Assembly (NCBI GenBank): GCA_946554335.1
Contig: CAMNSA010000003.1
Coordinates: forward strand, 1-64,000
From: an uncultured Neglectibacter sp.
Lineage (GTDB): Bacteria > Bacillota > Clostridia > Oscillospirales > Acutalibacteraceae
Length of the DNA stretch: 64,000 nt
Direction of reading: 5' to 3'
A model generated the notes under the pieces. That model saw only the letters and a program-made list of their open reading frames with translations. It was not told the DNA's origin and did no database searches. Each line of letters begins with the position of its first letter. The stretch's first letter is position 1. Positions 1-9,917 of this stretch are shown one piece after another. The translations under genes were made by a program, and so were the position numbers.

Positions 1-128
1 CAATTATTTATATAAATATTTTTTTTTTTATTTTTTTTTTTTTATTTAATTTTCCTTTTTTCGGCCGGGTGGCGCTCAACAATTTTTTTTTCGCCCCCCC
101 CCCCACGCCCTCTTTTCGCAAGCTTGTC
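1..128. other. Low-complexity poly-T/poly-A and poly-C stretch at window edge
   Basis: Long T runs at about 20-58, T8 followed by a C run at about 83-103; no coding content. Confidence 0.7.
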
Positions 129-512
129 TTACAGATACTGATTGAACTCGATCTTTTCCTTGTTGGGACCCTCAATGGTGAAGAACTTGACGCCGTTGTC
201 CCAGAAGGGCAGGGTCTCCAGACCCTTGCTTACCACCTTGTAGCCCTTATCCAGAGCGATCTGATAGGCGGCTTCCGCGTCGGTGACCTCCAGGGCCAGA
301 TGGTCTATGGCGCCATAGGCCATTGCGGCCCGGTCGCCCACCTCAAAGGTCTCAAACATCACATTCTTCAGCTTCAGGAAAACGCACCTTCCGTTTGCCG
401 ACTGCCAGGCCACCTCAAACCCCAGGCCCTTGTAGAAGTCCAAAGTCTCCTGCAGATTCTTGGCGGGCAAGCCTACATGCTGATGCCCCAATACATACTC
501 CTTCAATTCCAT
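129..512 (-). CDS. VOC family protein (glyoxalase/dioxygenase superfamily)
   Basis: MELKEYVLGHQHVGLPAKNLQETLDFYKGLGFEV...IDHLALEVTD...IEGPNKEKIEF; start moved to internal Met at 512. Confidence 0.85.
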   Translation of the reverse strand: MELKEYVLGHQHVGLPAKNLQETLDFYKGLGFEVAWQSANGRCVFLKLKNVMFETFEVGDRAAMAYGAIDHLALEVTDAEAAYQIALDKGYKVVSKGLETLPFWDNGVKFFTIEGPNKEKIEFNQYL

Positions 513-544
513 TTTTCTTTCTTCCTTTCTTTTTTCTATTACGG

Positions 545-1900
545 TCACGCTTCCGCCTTCAGGCTGGAGACGATCTCGTCAGTTTTCATGCCCCGGGAGC
601 CCTTGACCAGTACTGCGTCTCCCGAAGAAAGTGCCAAGCGCAAAAATGACACGGCCTCCTCATTGGTGGAAAACCATTTCGCGCCTTCTCCGTAGCCCTT
701 TGCGGCCTCCCGCATCAGGGGACCAATGCAAAGGAGCAAATCGATGCCCTTCTCCTTCGCGTACTCGCCAATCTCCCAATGGCTTCTGAGGGCTTCCTCC
801 CCCAACTCCAGCATATCCGCCAAAACAGCTACTTTTTTACCCGAGGTCTTGCGGGAAACGAGAATATCCAGCGCGCCCTTCATGGAGTCGGGGCTGGCGT
901 TATAGCTGTCGTCAATAATGGTGATGCCGCCGCTCTCCAGGATTTCCTGGCGCATGGCGGGAGGCTTGTAGGCGGCAAGGGCCCTGGAGGTCTCCTCCAG
1001 AGGGATCCCCAGATACTTCGCTGCCGCCGCGGCGGCCAAAGCGTTTCTCACATGGTGCAGCCCGGGGGTGGGCACAAACATTTCAAGCTTTTCTCCGCCC
1101 TGGCCCCAGCAGGTGAAAAAGGTTCCCTTGTCAGCCTGCCTGAGCTCGGTGGCCTTCCAGTCGCAATGGGGCCCTAAACCAAAGGTGACCACCCTTTTCC
1201 CGCGGTACTCCTTTAAGGTGCAGAGAAGGTCGTCGTCTCCGTTCACAAAGAGAACGCCCTGCTCCGGCAGATGATCCGCAATATGCAGCTTTTCCGCCAT
1301 GATATTTTCCCGGCTCTTCAAATACTCGATATGGGAAATGCCGATATTGGTCACCACCGCGCAGGTGGGCTTTGACACCGCCGCAATGCGGGCCATTTCC
1401 CCGGGCATACTGACGCCCATTTCCACCACCGCGGCGGTATGCTCCTTTTTCAGCCCGCACACCGTAAGGGGAACACCCACCTGGCTGTTCTGATTCCCCG
1501 CTGTCTTCAGCACACGGAACCGAGCCTCCAGCGCCTGGGCGATCATCTCCTTCGAGGTGGTTTTTCCCACGCTGCCGGTGACGCCCACCACCGGTATGGA
1601 AAACTGGCTGCGGTAGTAGGCGGCCGCCTTTTGCAGCGCCTCCCGGCAGTCCTTCACCAGCACCAGCGGCCCCCTTGGGGAAGGCAGCTCGTGGTCTGTA
1701 AAGGAAGCCGCCGCCCCCTGTTCAAACACGGAATCAATGTAGATATGGGCGTCTGTCTTTTCTCCGCGGATAGGCACGAACATCATGCCCGGCCTGCTTT
1801 CCCGGCTGTCCGTGGAAAAGGAGGTCACCACTGCGTCTCCCTCCGAAGCGAGGAGCTTTCCCCCCGCGGCCTTTGCGATTTCTGAAAGCTTTAGTCTCAT
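545..1900 (-). CDS. murF: UDP-N-acetylmuramoyl-tripeptide--D-alanyl-D-alanine ligase
   Basis: GVTGSVGKTTSKEMIAQ P-loop, VVEMGVSMPGEM, IIDDSYNASPDSM; Mur ligase family. Confidence 0.95.
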   Translation of the reverse strand: MRLKLSEIAKAAGGKLLASEGDAVVTSFSTDSRESRPGMMFVPIRGEKTDAHIYIDSVFEQGAAASFTDHELPSPRGPLVLVKDCREALQKAAAYYRSQFSIPVVGVTGSVGKTTSKEMIAQALEARFRVLKTAGNQNSQVGVPLTVCGLKKEHTAAVVEMGVSMPGEMARIAAVSKPTCAVVTNIGISHIEYLKSRENIMAEKLHIADHLPEQGVLFVNGDDDLLCTLKEYRGKRVVTFGLGPHCDWKATELRQADKGTFFTCWGQGGEKLEMFVPTPGLHHVRNALAAAAAAKYLGIPLEETSRALAAYKPPAMRQEILESGGITIIDDSYNASPDSMKGALDILVSRKTSGKKVAVLADMLELGEEALRSHWEIGEYAKEKGIDLLLCIGPLMREAAKGYGEGAKWFSTNEEAVSFLRLALSSGDAVLVKGSRGMKTDEIVSSLKAEA

Positions 1901-1931
1901 GAAAGGCGCTTCCTTTCTTCAAGGAATCTCT

Positions 1932-3260
1932 TTAAGCCAGCGACCCCATGGGATCCCAGGGCTCCAGGACAATGGGATCCTGCTCCCACTCCTGCCGCTG
2001 CTTTTCTGTGAGATATTTCTTATGTACCACGACCTGATAGGCGTACTCCGAGAACCAATCGTCGCTCATCACATAATAGCCCTCGTTGCCGGCGTCTTTT
2101 CCCCAGCTGTTTTCCACTCTCCAGCGGGTGGGCTTGCCGTTTTCGTCCAGGTTCACGCCCTGGAACACCATGGCGTGGGTCATCAGGCTGTCGCCGTAAT
2201 CCAGACGCTGGGCCTTCGTAAGGGTAAACTCTGTTCCGAACAGCTCGCCGGCCTGAAGCACTTTGAGGTCCATCACGCCGGTGTCCCGAACGGAGCACTG
2301 CCCCACATCGCAGCCGAACCAGACGGGGCTTCCGTCCTGGAGCTGGGCGATGGCCGCCTGCTTGAGCTCTTCCACGGGGAGGTTCAGGTACTTCACGATC
2401 CTTCCCTCCTTTACATTCCCCAGCATCTTTACCGTGTAGGTCCTGTGATAGGGCTTGTCGGCGGTAGGGGCGTTGATAAGGCTGATATAGTTTTCCAGAT
2501 CCCAGCCCACATACTTTTGGAAAAACTCCTTGCCGGTGAGGTTCTCATCCCGGTGGAACCCGCTCTTTTGAGAGCGCACCTCAAAGGTGAAGGTCTCGGG
2601 AGGAGTGCCTAAAGCGATGCACAGCATATTGTAAATGGTGCGAAGCATCTCTTCCTTCTTCCCCCGCAGATCGGTTTCTCCCTTTGCCTTGGCCTCTCTG
2701 AGCACGCAGGCAAACTCCCGAAGCTTCTTGGTCATATAGCGGTCGATCTCCCGGGTGGCGGAGGAGGCGGCTGTCTCGGGCATCGCGTCCTTGGGCACCA
2801 CTCCGTATTTCTCCACCAGGCAGCAGAGCATATCCCACTGCCCGCCGTCTCCCAGCGGATCCTTCAGAAGGTGGGCGATCAGCCGGCCTTCTGTGGGTTC
2901 GTCCAGCGTTTCCAGAATATTTTCCAGGAAATAGTTGGACTTCTCCAGCTTGTCGTAAAAGAGAAGATAGTTCTGAGAAAGCTCGAAGGTATCCAGATCC
3001 AGCTTCTTCATCACCTCAAAGCGCATGGTGTTCAAGGCGGCAAACATCCAGCACCGTCCGGACTGCTTCTGATTGGTGATTTTCCCCGGCTTCAGGGAAA
3101 CGGAGAACTCATGCCGGTTCTCCCGCACGGCCTCCTGATCTACGGCGGATTTGTTGACTCCGTTTTCGGAGACCGCCCGCTGGGCGATCCGCTTGGCAGG
3201 ATCCTTTGCGAACGCCGTTTCATACTCCTCCAAAAGCTCTTTGGTCACATACTGTTCCAT
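1932..3260 (-). CDS. pepC: Aminopeptidase C (bleomycin hydrolase family, C1)
   Basis: QKQSGRCWMFAALNTMR active-site Cys, LMTHAMVFQGVN His, WRVENSWGKDAG Asn motif. Confidence 0.93.
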   Translation of the reverse strand: MEQYVTKELLEEYETAFAKDPAKRIAQRAVSENGVNKSAVDQEAVRENRHEFSVSLKPGKITNQKQSGRCWMFAALNTMRFEVMKKLDLDTFELSQNYLLFYDKLEKSNYFLENILETLDEPTEGRLIAHLLKDPLGDGGQWDMLCCLVEKYGVVPKDAMPETAASSATREIDRYMTKKLREFACVLREAKAKGETDLRGKKEEMLRTIYNMLCIALGTPPETFTFEVRSQKSGFHRDENLTGKEFFQKYVGWDLENYISLINAPTADKPYHRTYTVKMLGNVKEGRIVKYLNLPVEELKQAAIAQLQDGSPVWFGCDVGQCSVRDTGVMDLKVLQAGELFGTEFTLTKAQRLDYGDSLMTHAMVFQGVNLDENGKPTRWRVENSWGKDAGNEGYYVMSDDWFSEYAYQVVVHKKYLTEKQRQEWEQDPIVLEPWDPMGSLA

Positions 3261-3307
3261 TTTCCTTCACCCATTCCTTTCCATGGTTTTTTCTATAGCT
3301 CGAAAAA

Positions 3308-4771
3308 TCAGTTTGTTTTTTCCAGCTCCTCGATCAGCTCCCGGATGACCACCCGCTCGTCAAAAGGATATTTCTTTCCCTCGATCTCCTGATAATCCTC
3401 ATGCCCCTTCCCGGCCAGCACCACGATATCGCCTTTTTCGGCGTTTGTAAGGCACCAGCGGATGGCTTCCCGCCGGTCCGGAATCTCCAGATATTTTCCA
3501 TTCGTCTTTCTCATGCCGGTCTTGATGTCCTCTATGATATCCAGCACATTTTCAAACCGGGAATTGTCCGCCGTAATCACGGACAGATCCGCAAGCCTTC
3601 CGCTGACCTCACCCATTTCATACCGGCGCACCTTGGGCCGGTTCCCGCCCGCGCCGAACAGACAGATGAGCCTTTTGGGATGATACTCCCGAAGGGTAGT
3701 GAGCAGGCTTTCCATGCTCAGGGCGTTGTGGGCGTAATCCAGCAGCAGAGAGAATTCTCCCGGCGCCGGTACCGGCTCCATCCGTCCCCTGACCTTTGCG
3801 GAGTAAAGGCCCTTCAGCATCGCTTCTTTCTCGATTCCAAGCACCTGACAGCAGGCCATGGCCGCCAGGGCGTTATAGGCGTTGAATTTTCCGGGGATCC
3901 CCACCTTCACTTGGGCTTTCACCGCGCCCTTCGTCTCAAACTCCACTCCCAGGACTCCCGGCTCGGAGAGGCGGCGGCAGTTTTCCCCCATGACCCAGGC
4001 GTCCTTTTCAAAGCCATAGGTGAGCACCTCGCAGGTGTGCCCCTCTAAAAGCGCCTGTACGCTGGGGTCGTCACGATTGACCACACCCACTTTGCACAGG
4101 GAGAAAAGCTTTGCTTTGCTTTCCAGATACTCCTGCATATCCTTGTGCTCGACGCCGCCGATATGATCCTCCGAAAAATTGGTGAACACGCCTACCTCAA
4201 AGGAAAATCCGTAGACCCGGTAATCCTTCAGGCCGATGGAGGAGGCCTCCATCACGCAGTATTCGCAGCCCTCATCAGCCATTTTCCTGAGGTACTTCTG
4301 CACCTCATAGCTGATGGGCGTGGTATTGTCCGTAGGAATGAGCGTGCCGCCGATCAGCACGCCGATGGTGCCGATCACTCCGGTTTTATGGCCCGCGCTC
4401 TGTAAAATGGAGCGCACCATATAGGCAGTGGTAGTTTTTCCTTTCGTGCCGGTGATCCCGATCACCTTGATGTCTTTTTGGGCAGGCTCGCCGAAAAAGG
4501 CCGCGCTTAAAAGAGCCAGGGCCTTTTTGGTATCCTCTGTCAAGAATACCTGCGCGCCCCCCGCCTCTACCGGCTTTTGAGCTACCACTGCCGCCGCCCC
4601 GGCCTTTACTGCCTGGGCGGCATACTGATGGCCGTCTGAAGAGGCGCCTGCAATACACACAAAAAGGCACCCGGGCTTTGCCTTGCGGGAATCGTAGACC
4701 ACATCGGTGATCTCTGCCTCCGAAAAGCCCTCCCGGATGTCCAGCGAGCCGAGCAAGACTGACAGCTTCAT
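3308..4771 (-). CDS. murE: UDP-N-acetylmuramyl-tripeptide synthetase MurE
   Basis: GITGTKGKTTTAYMVRSIL, DYAHNALSMESLL, ADNSRFENVLDIIEDI; start at internal Met 4771. Confidence 0.92.
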   Translation of the reverse strand: MKLSVLLGSLDIREGFSEAEITDVVYDSRKAKPGCLFVCIAGASSDGHQYAAQAVKAGAAAVVAQKPVEAGGAQVFLTEDTKKALALLSAAFFGEPAQKDIKVIGITGTKGKTTTAYMVRSILQSAGHKTGVIGTIGVLIGGTLIPTDNTTPISYEVQKYLRKMADEGCEYCVMEASSIGLKDYRVYGFSFEVGVFTNFSEDHIGGVEHKDMQEYLESKAKLFSLCKVGVVNRDDPSVQALLEGHTCEVLTYGFEKDAWVMGENCRRLSEPGVLGVEFETKGAVKAQVKVGIPGKFNAYNALAAMACCQVLGIEKEAMLKGLYSAKVRGRMEPVPAPGEFSLLLDYAHNALSMESLLTTLREYHPKRLICLFGAGGNRPKVRRYEMGEVSGRLADLSVITADNSRFENVLDIIEDIKTGMRKTNGKYLEIPDRREAIRWCLTNAEKGDIVVLAGKGHEDYQEIEGKKYPFDERVVIRELIEELEKTN

Positions 4772-4858
4772 TCCTTGTAAACCACCTTTCCAAAGGGCCG
4801 AATCAGTGTCTTTCATAATACTCTTTTCCGCTCCCGTTGTCAAACGGGAGAAAGCCTT

Positions 4859-5509
4859 CTAAAGGAACCACACCCCGGCGGAAAGCAGATACAGAGCGCC
4901 CCAGTAAAGAAGCATGATCGGCTTCTGGATGTGGGAGTATCCGCCGGAAAGCTGATCCTTTGCCACCATCAGGTCGGAGATAAAGAAGCACAGCGCCCCC
5001 AACGCCACCGGCACATAGCTCCAGCCCAGCATAAAGGGGAGCGGAAGGGCGATCGCCAGCGTGGCGCACAGGATGGCAGGATAGAGTAAAAAGGGCAGCA
5101 GCAAACCCCTGAGCCCGGGCAGCTCCCGGCGAAACAGCAGGGCTGTCAGGGCGTAGGAAACCACCCACAGTACGAGGCTCCACACCGTAGGGGAAGCCAT
5201 ACCGAACAGCCAGACAAGAAGGCAGATATGCCCCGCCCCGAACAGCAGCATCCCCAAGATAAACTGGATCTCCAAAAGGGCGTCCGCCGCTGTACACAGC
5301 AGGAAGAACCAGAACACCGGCTGGAGGAAGGGGGGCTGGCCGCAAAGGTGCAGCGCAATACCACAGCTGCCTGCCGCCAGAAAGCTTCCCGCGCATTTGG
5401 CGATCAGGCTTTGCCTCATCAGCTCCCGCTTTCCTCTGAGAATAAAATAGAGCGCATAGCAGCATACCCACAAAGGCAGCGCGACACAAGAATAGACACC
5501 CAGGCTCAT
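4859..5509 (-). CDS. Lysoplasmalogenase/YhhN-like membrane protein
   Basis: About 8 hydrophobic segments with ALGALCFFISDLMVA near the C-terminus, typical of the YhhN family. Confidence 0.7.
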   Translation of the reverse strand: MSLGVYSCVALPLWVCCYALYFILRGKRELMRQSLIAKCAGSFLAAGSCGIALHLCGQPPFLQPVFWFFLLCTAADALLEIQFILGMLLFGAGHICLLVWLFGMASPTVWSLVLWVVSYALTALLFRRELPGLRGLLLPFLLYPAILCATLAIALPLPFMLGWSYVPVALGALCFFISDLMVAKDQLSGGYSHIQKPIMLLYWGALYLLSAGVWFL

Positions 5510-5772
5510 GTTCCCTTCCTCCTTTTCTCCATTATAACAGATAGGAGAAAAAAACATACCGTTTTGGGAAAATTCCCTTCCTCTTTTTTCGCCGCGCTTT
5601 CGCCGCGGAGAAAAGAGATTCTTCCCCTTTCCCGAAAAAACGCTCTTTTCCCCGGAAAAAAATTGTGCTATACTGTCGCTGGAACTATCATTTGGTCAGG
5701 AGCGGCCAGAAAGGGGACCCTTTCAGTTCCTCCTTTTGGCAGAGGCTCCTTTTTCATAGGAGGCACGCAAAG

Positions 5773-6885
5773 ATGAAGGTGCTGATTTTATCCTGCAACA
5801 CCGGCCAGGGCCACAATTCCGCAGCGCTGGCTGTGGAAGAGGCTCTCCGGCTTCAGGGGGCGGAGTGTACCGTCCGGGACGCCCTCACCCTTTCCGGGAA
5901 AAACACCTCAAAATATGCGGAAAACATCTATGTTTCCATCACCACTCATATCCCTGCCGCTTTCGGCGGCATCTACCATTTGGGGTCTTTTATCAGCAAC
6001 AGCCGGGTAAAATCTCCCGTCTATTGGGCAAACACCCGCTATGCCCAGATCCTGGGGGACTATGTGAAAAACGGCGGCTTTGACGCGGTGGTCTGCTCCC
6101 ACCTTTTCCCGGCGGAAGCCCTCACCTGTCTGCGCAGGAAAGGGCTGCTTTCCGTTAAGACCTACGCCGTGGCGACGGACTATACCTGCATTCCCTTCTG
6201 GGAGGAAACGGAGCTGGACTACTATTTCCTTCCCCACAGGGATCTGAAAGGGGAATTCGTGAAAAAGAAGATCCCGGAGAAAAAACTGCTCTGTACCGGG
6301 ATCCCGGTTTCCCAGCGCAGTATGCACCCCAGCTCCAGGGAGGAGGCCCGCAGCCGCCTGGGACTGCCTTCGGAAAAGACGATCTTTCTGGTTATGACCG
6401 GCAGCATGGGATTCGGAGATATTTCCTCCTTTACGCTGGATCTGCTTTTAAACTGCCCCATGGGCTCTCTCATTTTGATCCTCACCGGGCGAAACACACC
6501 CCTGAAAAACAGGATCGACCACGACTTCTCCGGGGAAAGCCGGGTACGCACCATCCCATTTACCACGGACGCTCCCCTCTATATCGACGCCTGTGATGTG
6601 CTGCTCACAAAGCCGGGCGGGCTGACCAGCACGGAAGCGGCCGTGCAGAACGCCCCTCTGGTGCACACCAGGCCCATCCCCGGATGTGAGACGGCCAACG
6701 CGCTGTTTTTCGCCTCCCACGGCCTGTCCCTCTTTGAGCGAGATCCCAAAAAGGCCGCGCAGGCGGCGGCGAGGCTCGCACAGGACACGGAGCTTCGAAG
6801 AAAGATGAAGCTCTGCCAGAGAAATGAGATCAATCCCCGGGCCGCGGACGATATTGCCTCCTTCCTTCTGGAAGCGTCCCGCTGA
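5773..6885 (+). CDS. MGD synthase/diacylglycerol glucosyltransferase family glycosyltransferase
   Basis: MKVLILSCNTGQGHNSAALAVEEAL start; C-terminal DVLLTKPGGLTSTEAAVQNAPLV; RBS AGGAGG at 5758-5763. Confidence 0.9.
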   Translation: MKVLILSCNTGQGHNSAALAVEEALRLQGAECTVRDALTLSGKNTSKYAENIYVSITTHIPAAFGGIYHLGSFISNSRVKSPVYWANTRYAQILGDYVKNGGFDAVVCSHLFPAEALTCLRRKGLLSVKTYAVATDYTCIPFWEETELDYYFLPHRDLKGEFVKKKIPEKKLLCTGIPVSQRSMHPSSREEARSRLGLPSEKTIFLVMTGSMGFGDISSFTLDLLLNCPMGSLILILTGRNTPLKNRIDHDFSGESRVRTIPFTTDAPLYIDACDVLLTKPGGLTSTEAAVQNAPLVHTRPIPGCETANALFFASHGLSLFERDPKKAAQAAARLAQDTELRRKMKLCQRNEINPRAADDIASFLLEASR

Positions 6886-6919
6886 CCCAATCTTTACTTG
6901 AAACCGGGAGGGTTTCACC

Positions 6920-7570
6920 ATGATCTATCCCTATCTGCTCTTTTCTCTCGTCGGCTTTCTGCTGGGCGGAATTTTTTTCAGCTACTATCTGCCTCTGTTC
7001 CTGAAGGGCGTGGATATCTGCGCCCTGAGCCGCGACCATAACCCAGGCGCCATGAACGCCTTTCACTACGGCGGCGTCCCGGTGGGGATCCTCTGCCTGG
7101 CGTGCGATCTGCTCAAGGGCTTTCTCCCCGTGTTTTTTGCCATGCGCGCTCTGAATGTGCGAAGCTCCTGGTTTGCTCTGGTCATTGCCGCTCCCGCCGC
7201 CGGACATGCTTTTGCCCCCTTTTCCCGTCGCGGCGGATCCCGCCACAGCGGGGGGAAAGCCATTGCCGTCTCCTTTGGCGCTCTTCTGGGGCTGCTTCCC
7301 GCAAGCTTTCTGGTTTTCCTGCTGGCGGCCTTCTACCTTTTCTTCTCCCTTGTCTGGATCATCCGCCCCCACGAGCGCCGCACCGTTGTGACCTTCTCTC
7401 TGTTCGCCGCCTGTGCTCTGGGCGCGGCCTTTTACACCGGAGGCTGGTCCTTCTCTTTAGGGGCCCTTCTGCTGTCCTTTGTGGTGGTGTGCAAAAACCT
7501 GCGGGACGCCCAGCTTCCCGGCCTTTGGCCCAGAAAAGAAAAAGAGGAATTACAGCCTGAGCACCGCTGA
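6920..7570 (+). CDS. PlsY-like glycerol-3-phosphate acyltransferase (divergent)
   Basis: Multi-TM protein with SRDHNPGAMNAFHYGGVPVGILCLACDLLKG and SGGKAIAVSFGALLG resembling PlsY motifs. Confidence 0.75.
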   Translation: MIYPYLLFSLVGFLLGGIFFSYYLPLFLKGVDICALSRDHNPGAMNAFHYGGVPVGILCLACDLLKGFLPVFFAMRALNVRSSWFALVIAAPAAGHAFAPFSRRGGSRHSGGKAIAVSFGALLGLLPASFLVFLLAAFYLFFSLVWIIRPHERRTVVTFSLFAACALGAAFYTGGWSFSLGALLLSFVVVCKNLRDAQLPGLWPRKEKEELQPEHR

Positions 7571-7615
7571 CCAAACATTTATTTTACCGCTCTTACCTGT
7601 TTCCTCACCACAGAT

Positions 7616-7650
7616 AAAGGGGACTGATGCAAGGCATCAGTCCCTTTCTT
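7616..7650. terminator. Bidirectional terminator between plsY-like gene and PNP
   Basis: GGGACTGATGC(7620-7630)/GCATCAGTCCC(7634-7644), 3-nt loop, then TTTCTT. Confidence 0.75.
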
Positions 7651-8476
7651 CCTTTCCCAACTTTTTCAAAAGCGCGCAAAGCAGGCTTTGAAAGCTCTGG
7701 GCCGTTTTTCGGGCAGTTTCTCCCACCTCTTCATGAGAAAGAGGCTTTTTACTGAGCCCTGCTGCCAGATTGGTGATACAGCTGACGCCGCAGACCTCCA
7801 TCCCCAGGTGTCCGGCGGCGATGGCCTCGCAGGCCGTGCTCATCCCCACCGCGTCTGCCCCCAGAGCGGCAAAAGCCCGGATCTCCGCCGGCGTTTCGTA
7901 CTGCGGCCCCTTGACCTGTAAATACACACCCTCCCGAAGGGGGACTCCCGCTTCCAGGGCTGCTTCCCGGCAAAGAGCACGAAGGCGCTTGGAATACGCC
8001 TCGCTCATATCGGGGAACCGGGGGCCAAACCGAGGCTCGTTGGGGCCGATGAGCGGAGAGGACACGAGAAAGCTCAGATGATCTGTGAGCAGCATCAGGT
8101 CTCCCGGAGAAAGGGCGGGGGAGATCCCGCCCGCCGCATTGGTGAGGATCAGACGCTTCGCCCCCAGAGCGTGCATGACCCTCACCGGCAGCACCACCTG
8201 TTCCATGGAATAGCCCTCATAAAAATGGACTCTGCCCTGCATCACGATCACGGGCTCTCCCTCCAGAAAGCCCAGCACAAACCGGCCCTCATGTCCGCTT
8301 ACCGTGGAGACGGGAAACCCGGGAAGCTCCTGATAGCTGACGGCTTGCGGGGAAGTTACCCGCCTTGCGAGCTCTCCCAGCCCTGACCCCAAGATCAGCG
8401 CTGTGCGGGGGGTCAGGTCCGTCCTCTCCCGAATTTTCTCCACGCATTGATTTGCTGTTTCCCAGCCGCTTTCCAT
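7637..8476 (-). CDS. Purine-nucleoside phosphorylase
   Basis: ALILGSGLGELA, QGRVHFYEGY, LILTNAAGGI, GADAVGMSTACEAIAAGH; start at internal Met 8476. Confidence 0.93.
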   Translation of the reverse strand: MESGWETANQCVEKIRERTDLTPRTALILGSGLGELARRVTSPQAVSYQELPGFPVSTVSGHEGRFVLGFLEGEPVIVMQGRVHFYEGYSMEQVVLPVRVMHALGAKRLILTNAAGGISPALSPGDLMLLTDHLSFLVSSPLIGPNEPRFGPRFPDMSEAYSKRLRALCREAALEAGVPLREGVYLQVKGPQYETPAEIRAFAALGADAVGMSTACEAIAAGHLGMEVCGVSCITNLAAGLSKKPLSHEEVGETARKTAQSFQSLLCALLKKLGKEERD

Positions 8477-8532
8477 AAGGCTTGCCCCTTTCCCATGGTT
8501 TTGCTTTATTTTATCGGGAAAGGGAATGGCTG

Positions 8533-9759
8533 TCAACACTCTTCTATGCGCAGAAGCCGGTTATACTTTGCCACCCGTTCCGACCGGCAGGGGGCTCCCG
8601 TCTTGATCTGCCCGGCGTTGACCGCCACACTGAGGTCGGCGATGAAGGTGTCCTCCGTCTCGCCGGAACGGTGAGAGATGATAGTTTTGTAGCCGTTTTT
8701 CTTCGCAAGCTCGATAGCGTCCAGTGTCTCGCTGAGGGTGCCGATCTGATTGGGCTTGATCAAAATGGCGTTTCCGGCCTTTTCCCGGATCCCCTTCTTC
8801 AGGCGCTCCGTGTTGGTGACAAACAGGTCGTCTCCTACGATCTGGAGCTTGTCTCCCAGACGCTGGGTCATCAGGGTCCAGGCGGGGAAATCCTCCTCCC
8901 CCAGGGGATCCTCAATGGAGAAAATGGGATATTTCTCCACAAGCTCCTCCCAGTAGGCAATGAGCTCTTCGGAGGTAAACCGCTTTTCCCGTTTGGGAAG
9001 CACATATCCCTCTTCCGCTGCCCACTCGCTTCCCGCCGCGTCTAAGGCAAGCTTTACCTTTCCGGAATACCCGGCCTTTTCCACGGCGTTCAGGATCTCC
9101 TCGATGGCCTCCTCGTCACAGGAGAGATCCGGCGCAAAGCCGCCCTCGTCTCCCACCGCGGTGGAGAGGCACTCCTTTTTCAGCTGGCTTTTTAAGGTAT
9201 GATAGATCTCCGCGCACCACTCCAGCCCCTCCCGGAAGCTTTTCGCCTCCACCGGGGCGATCATAAATTCCTGAATGTCGATGTTGTTGTCCGCGTGGGC
9301 GCCCCCGTTTAAAATATTCATCATGGGTACGGGCAGCTCACAGGCGGCCGCCCCGCCCAAAAATCGGAACAGAGGCATCCGATAGTGAGCCGCCATGGCT
9401 CTGGCTGCGGCCAGGGACACCGAGAGGGTGGCGTTGGCGCCCAAATGAGCCTTATTGGGGGTGCTGTCCAGCTTTTGCAGCACCTTGTCGATCTCCCGTA
9501 CAGTGAGAGTGGGAACCTTTTCCAGGGCGGGAGAGATGATCTCATTGATGTTTTTCACCGCCTTCAACACGCCTTTCCCACCGTACCGCCGCTCATCCCC
9601 GTCTCTCAGCTCCACCGCCTCGAATTTACCGGTGGACGCGCCGGAGGGCGCGGCCGCCGTACCCACAGTGCCGTCTGTCAGCTGGACCGTGGCGCTGACG
9701 GTGGGATTCCCGCGGGAATCCAGGATCTCGCTTCCGTATACCTTTTGAATCTTTACCAT
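8533..9759 (-). CDS. eno: Enolase
   Basis: [59 protein letters not shown]; start at internal Met 9759. Confidence 0.98.
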   Translation of the reverse strand: MVKIQKVYGSEILDSRGNPTVSATVQLTDGTVGTAAAPSGASTGKFEAVELRDGDERRYGGKGVLKAVKNINEIISPALEKVPTLTVREIDKVLQKLDSTPNKAHLGANATLSVSLAAARAMAAHYRMPLFRFLGGAAACELPVPMMNILNGGAHADNNIDIQEFMIAPVEAKSFREGLEWCAEIYHTLKSQLKKECLSTAVGDEGGFAPDLSCDEEAIEEILNAVEKAGYSGKVKLALDAAGSEWAAEEGYVLPKREKRFTSEELIAYWEELVEKYPIFSIEDPLGEEDFPAWTLMTQRLGDKLQIVGDDLFVTNTERLKKGIREKAGNAILIKPNQIGTLSETLDAIELAKKNGYKTIISHRSGETEDTFIADLSVAVNAGQIKTGAPCRSERVAKYNRLLRIEEC

Positions 9760-9917
9760 ATTATCTCCTGCCTTTCGAAGGTTTTCTGTCTTTCTTCTAG
9801 TATCTCTCATTGCAGGGACTTTTAAACTGTGCTAAAATAACAATAGCAAAGCTATTGTTATTCGGAAGAAGCCCTCAACCCGCGAAACAAATCGTTTTCA
9901 TCAGAAAGGAGTACAAA

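Noticed and set aside
69-695. 208-aa plus-strand ORF at the window start
   Set aside because: Antisense to the VOC gene and murF; no recognisable domain; GC-rich shadow ORF.
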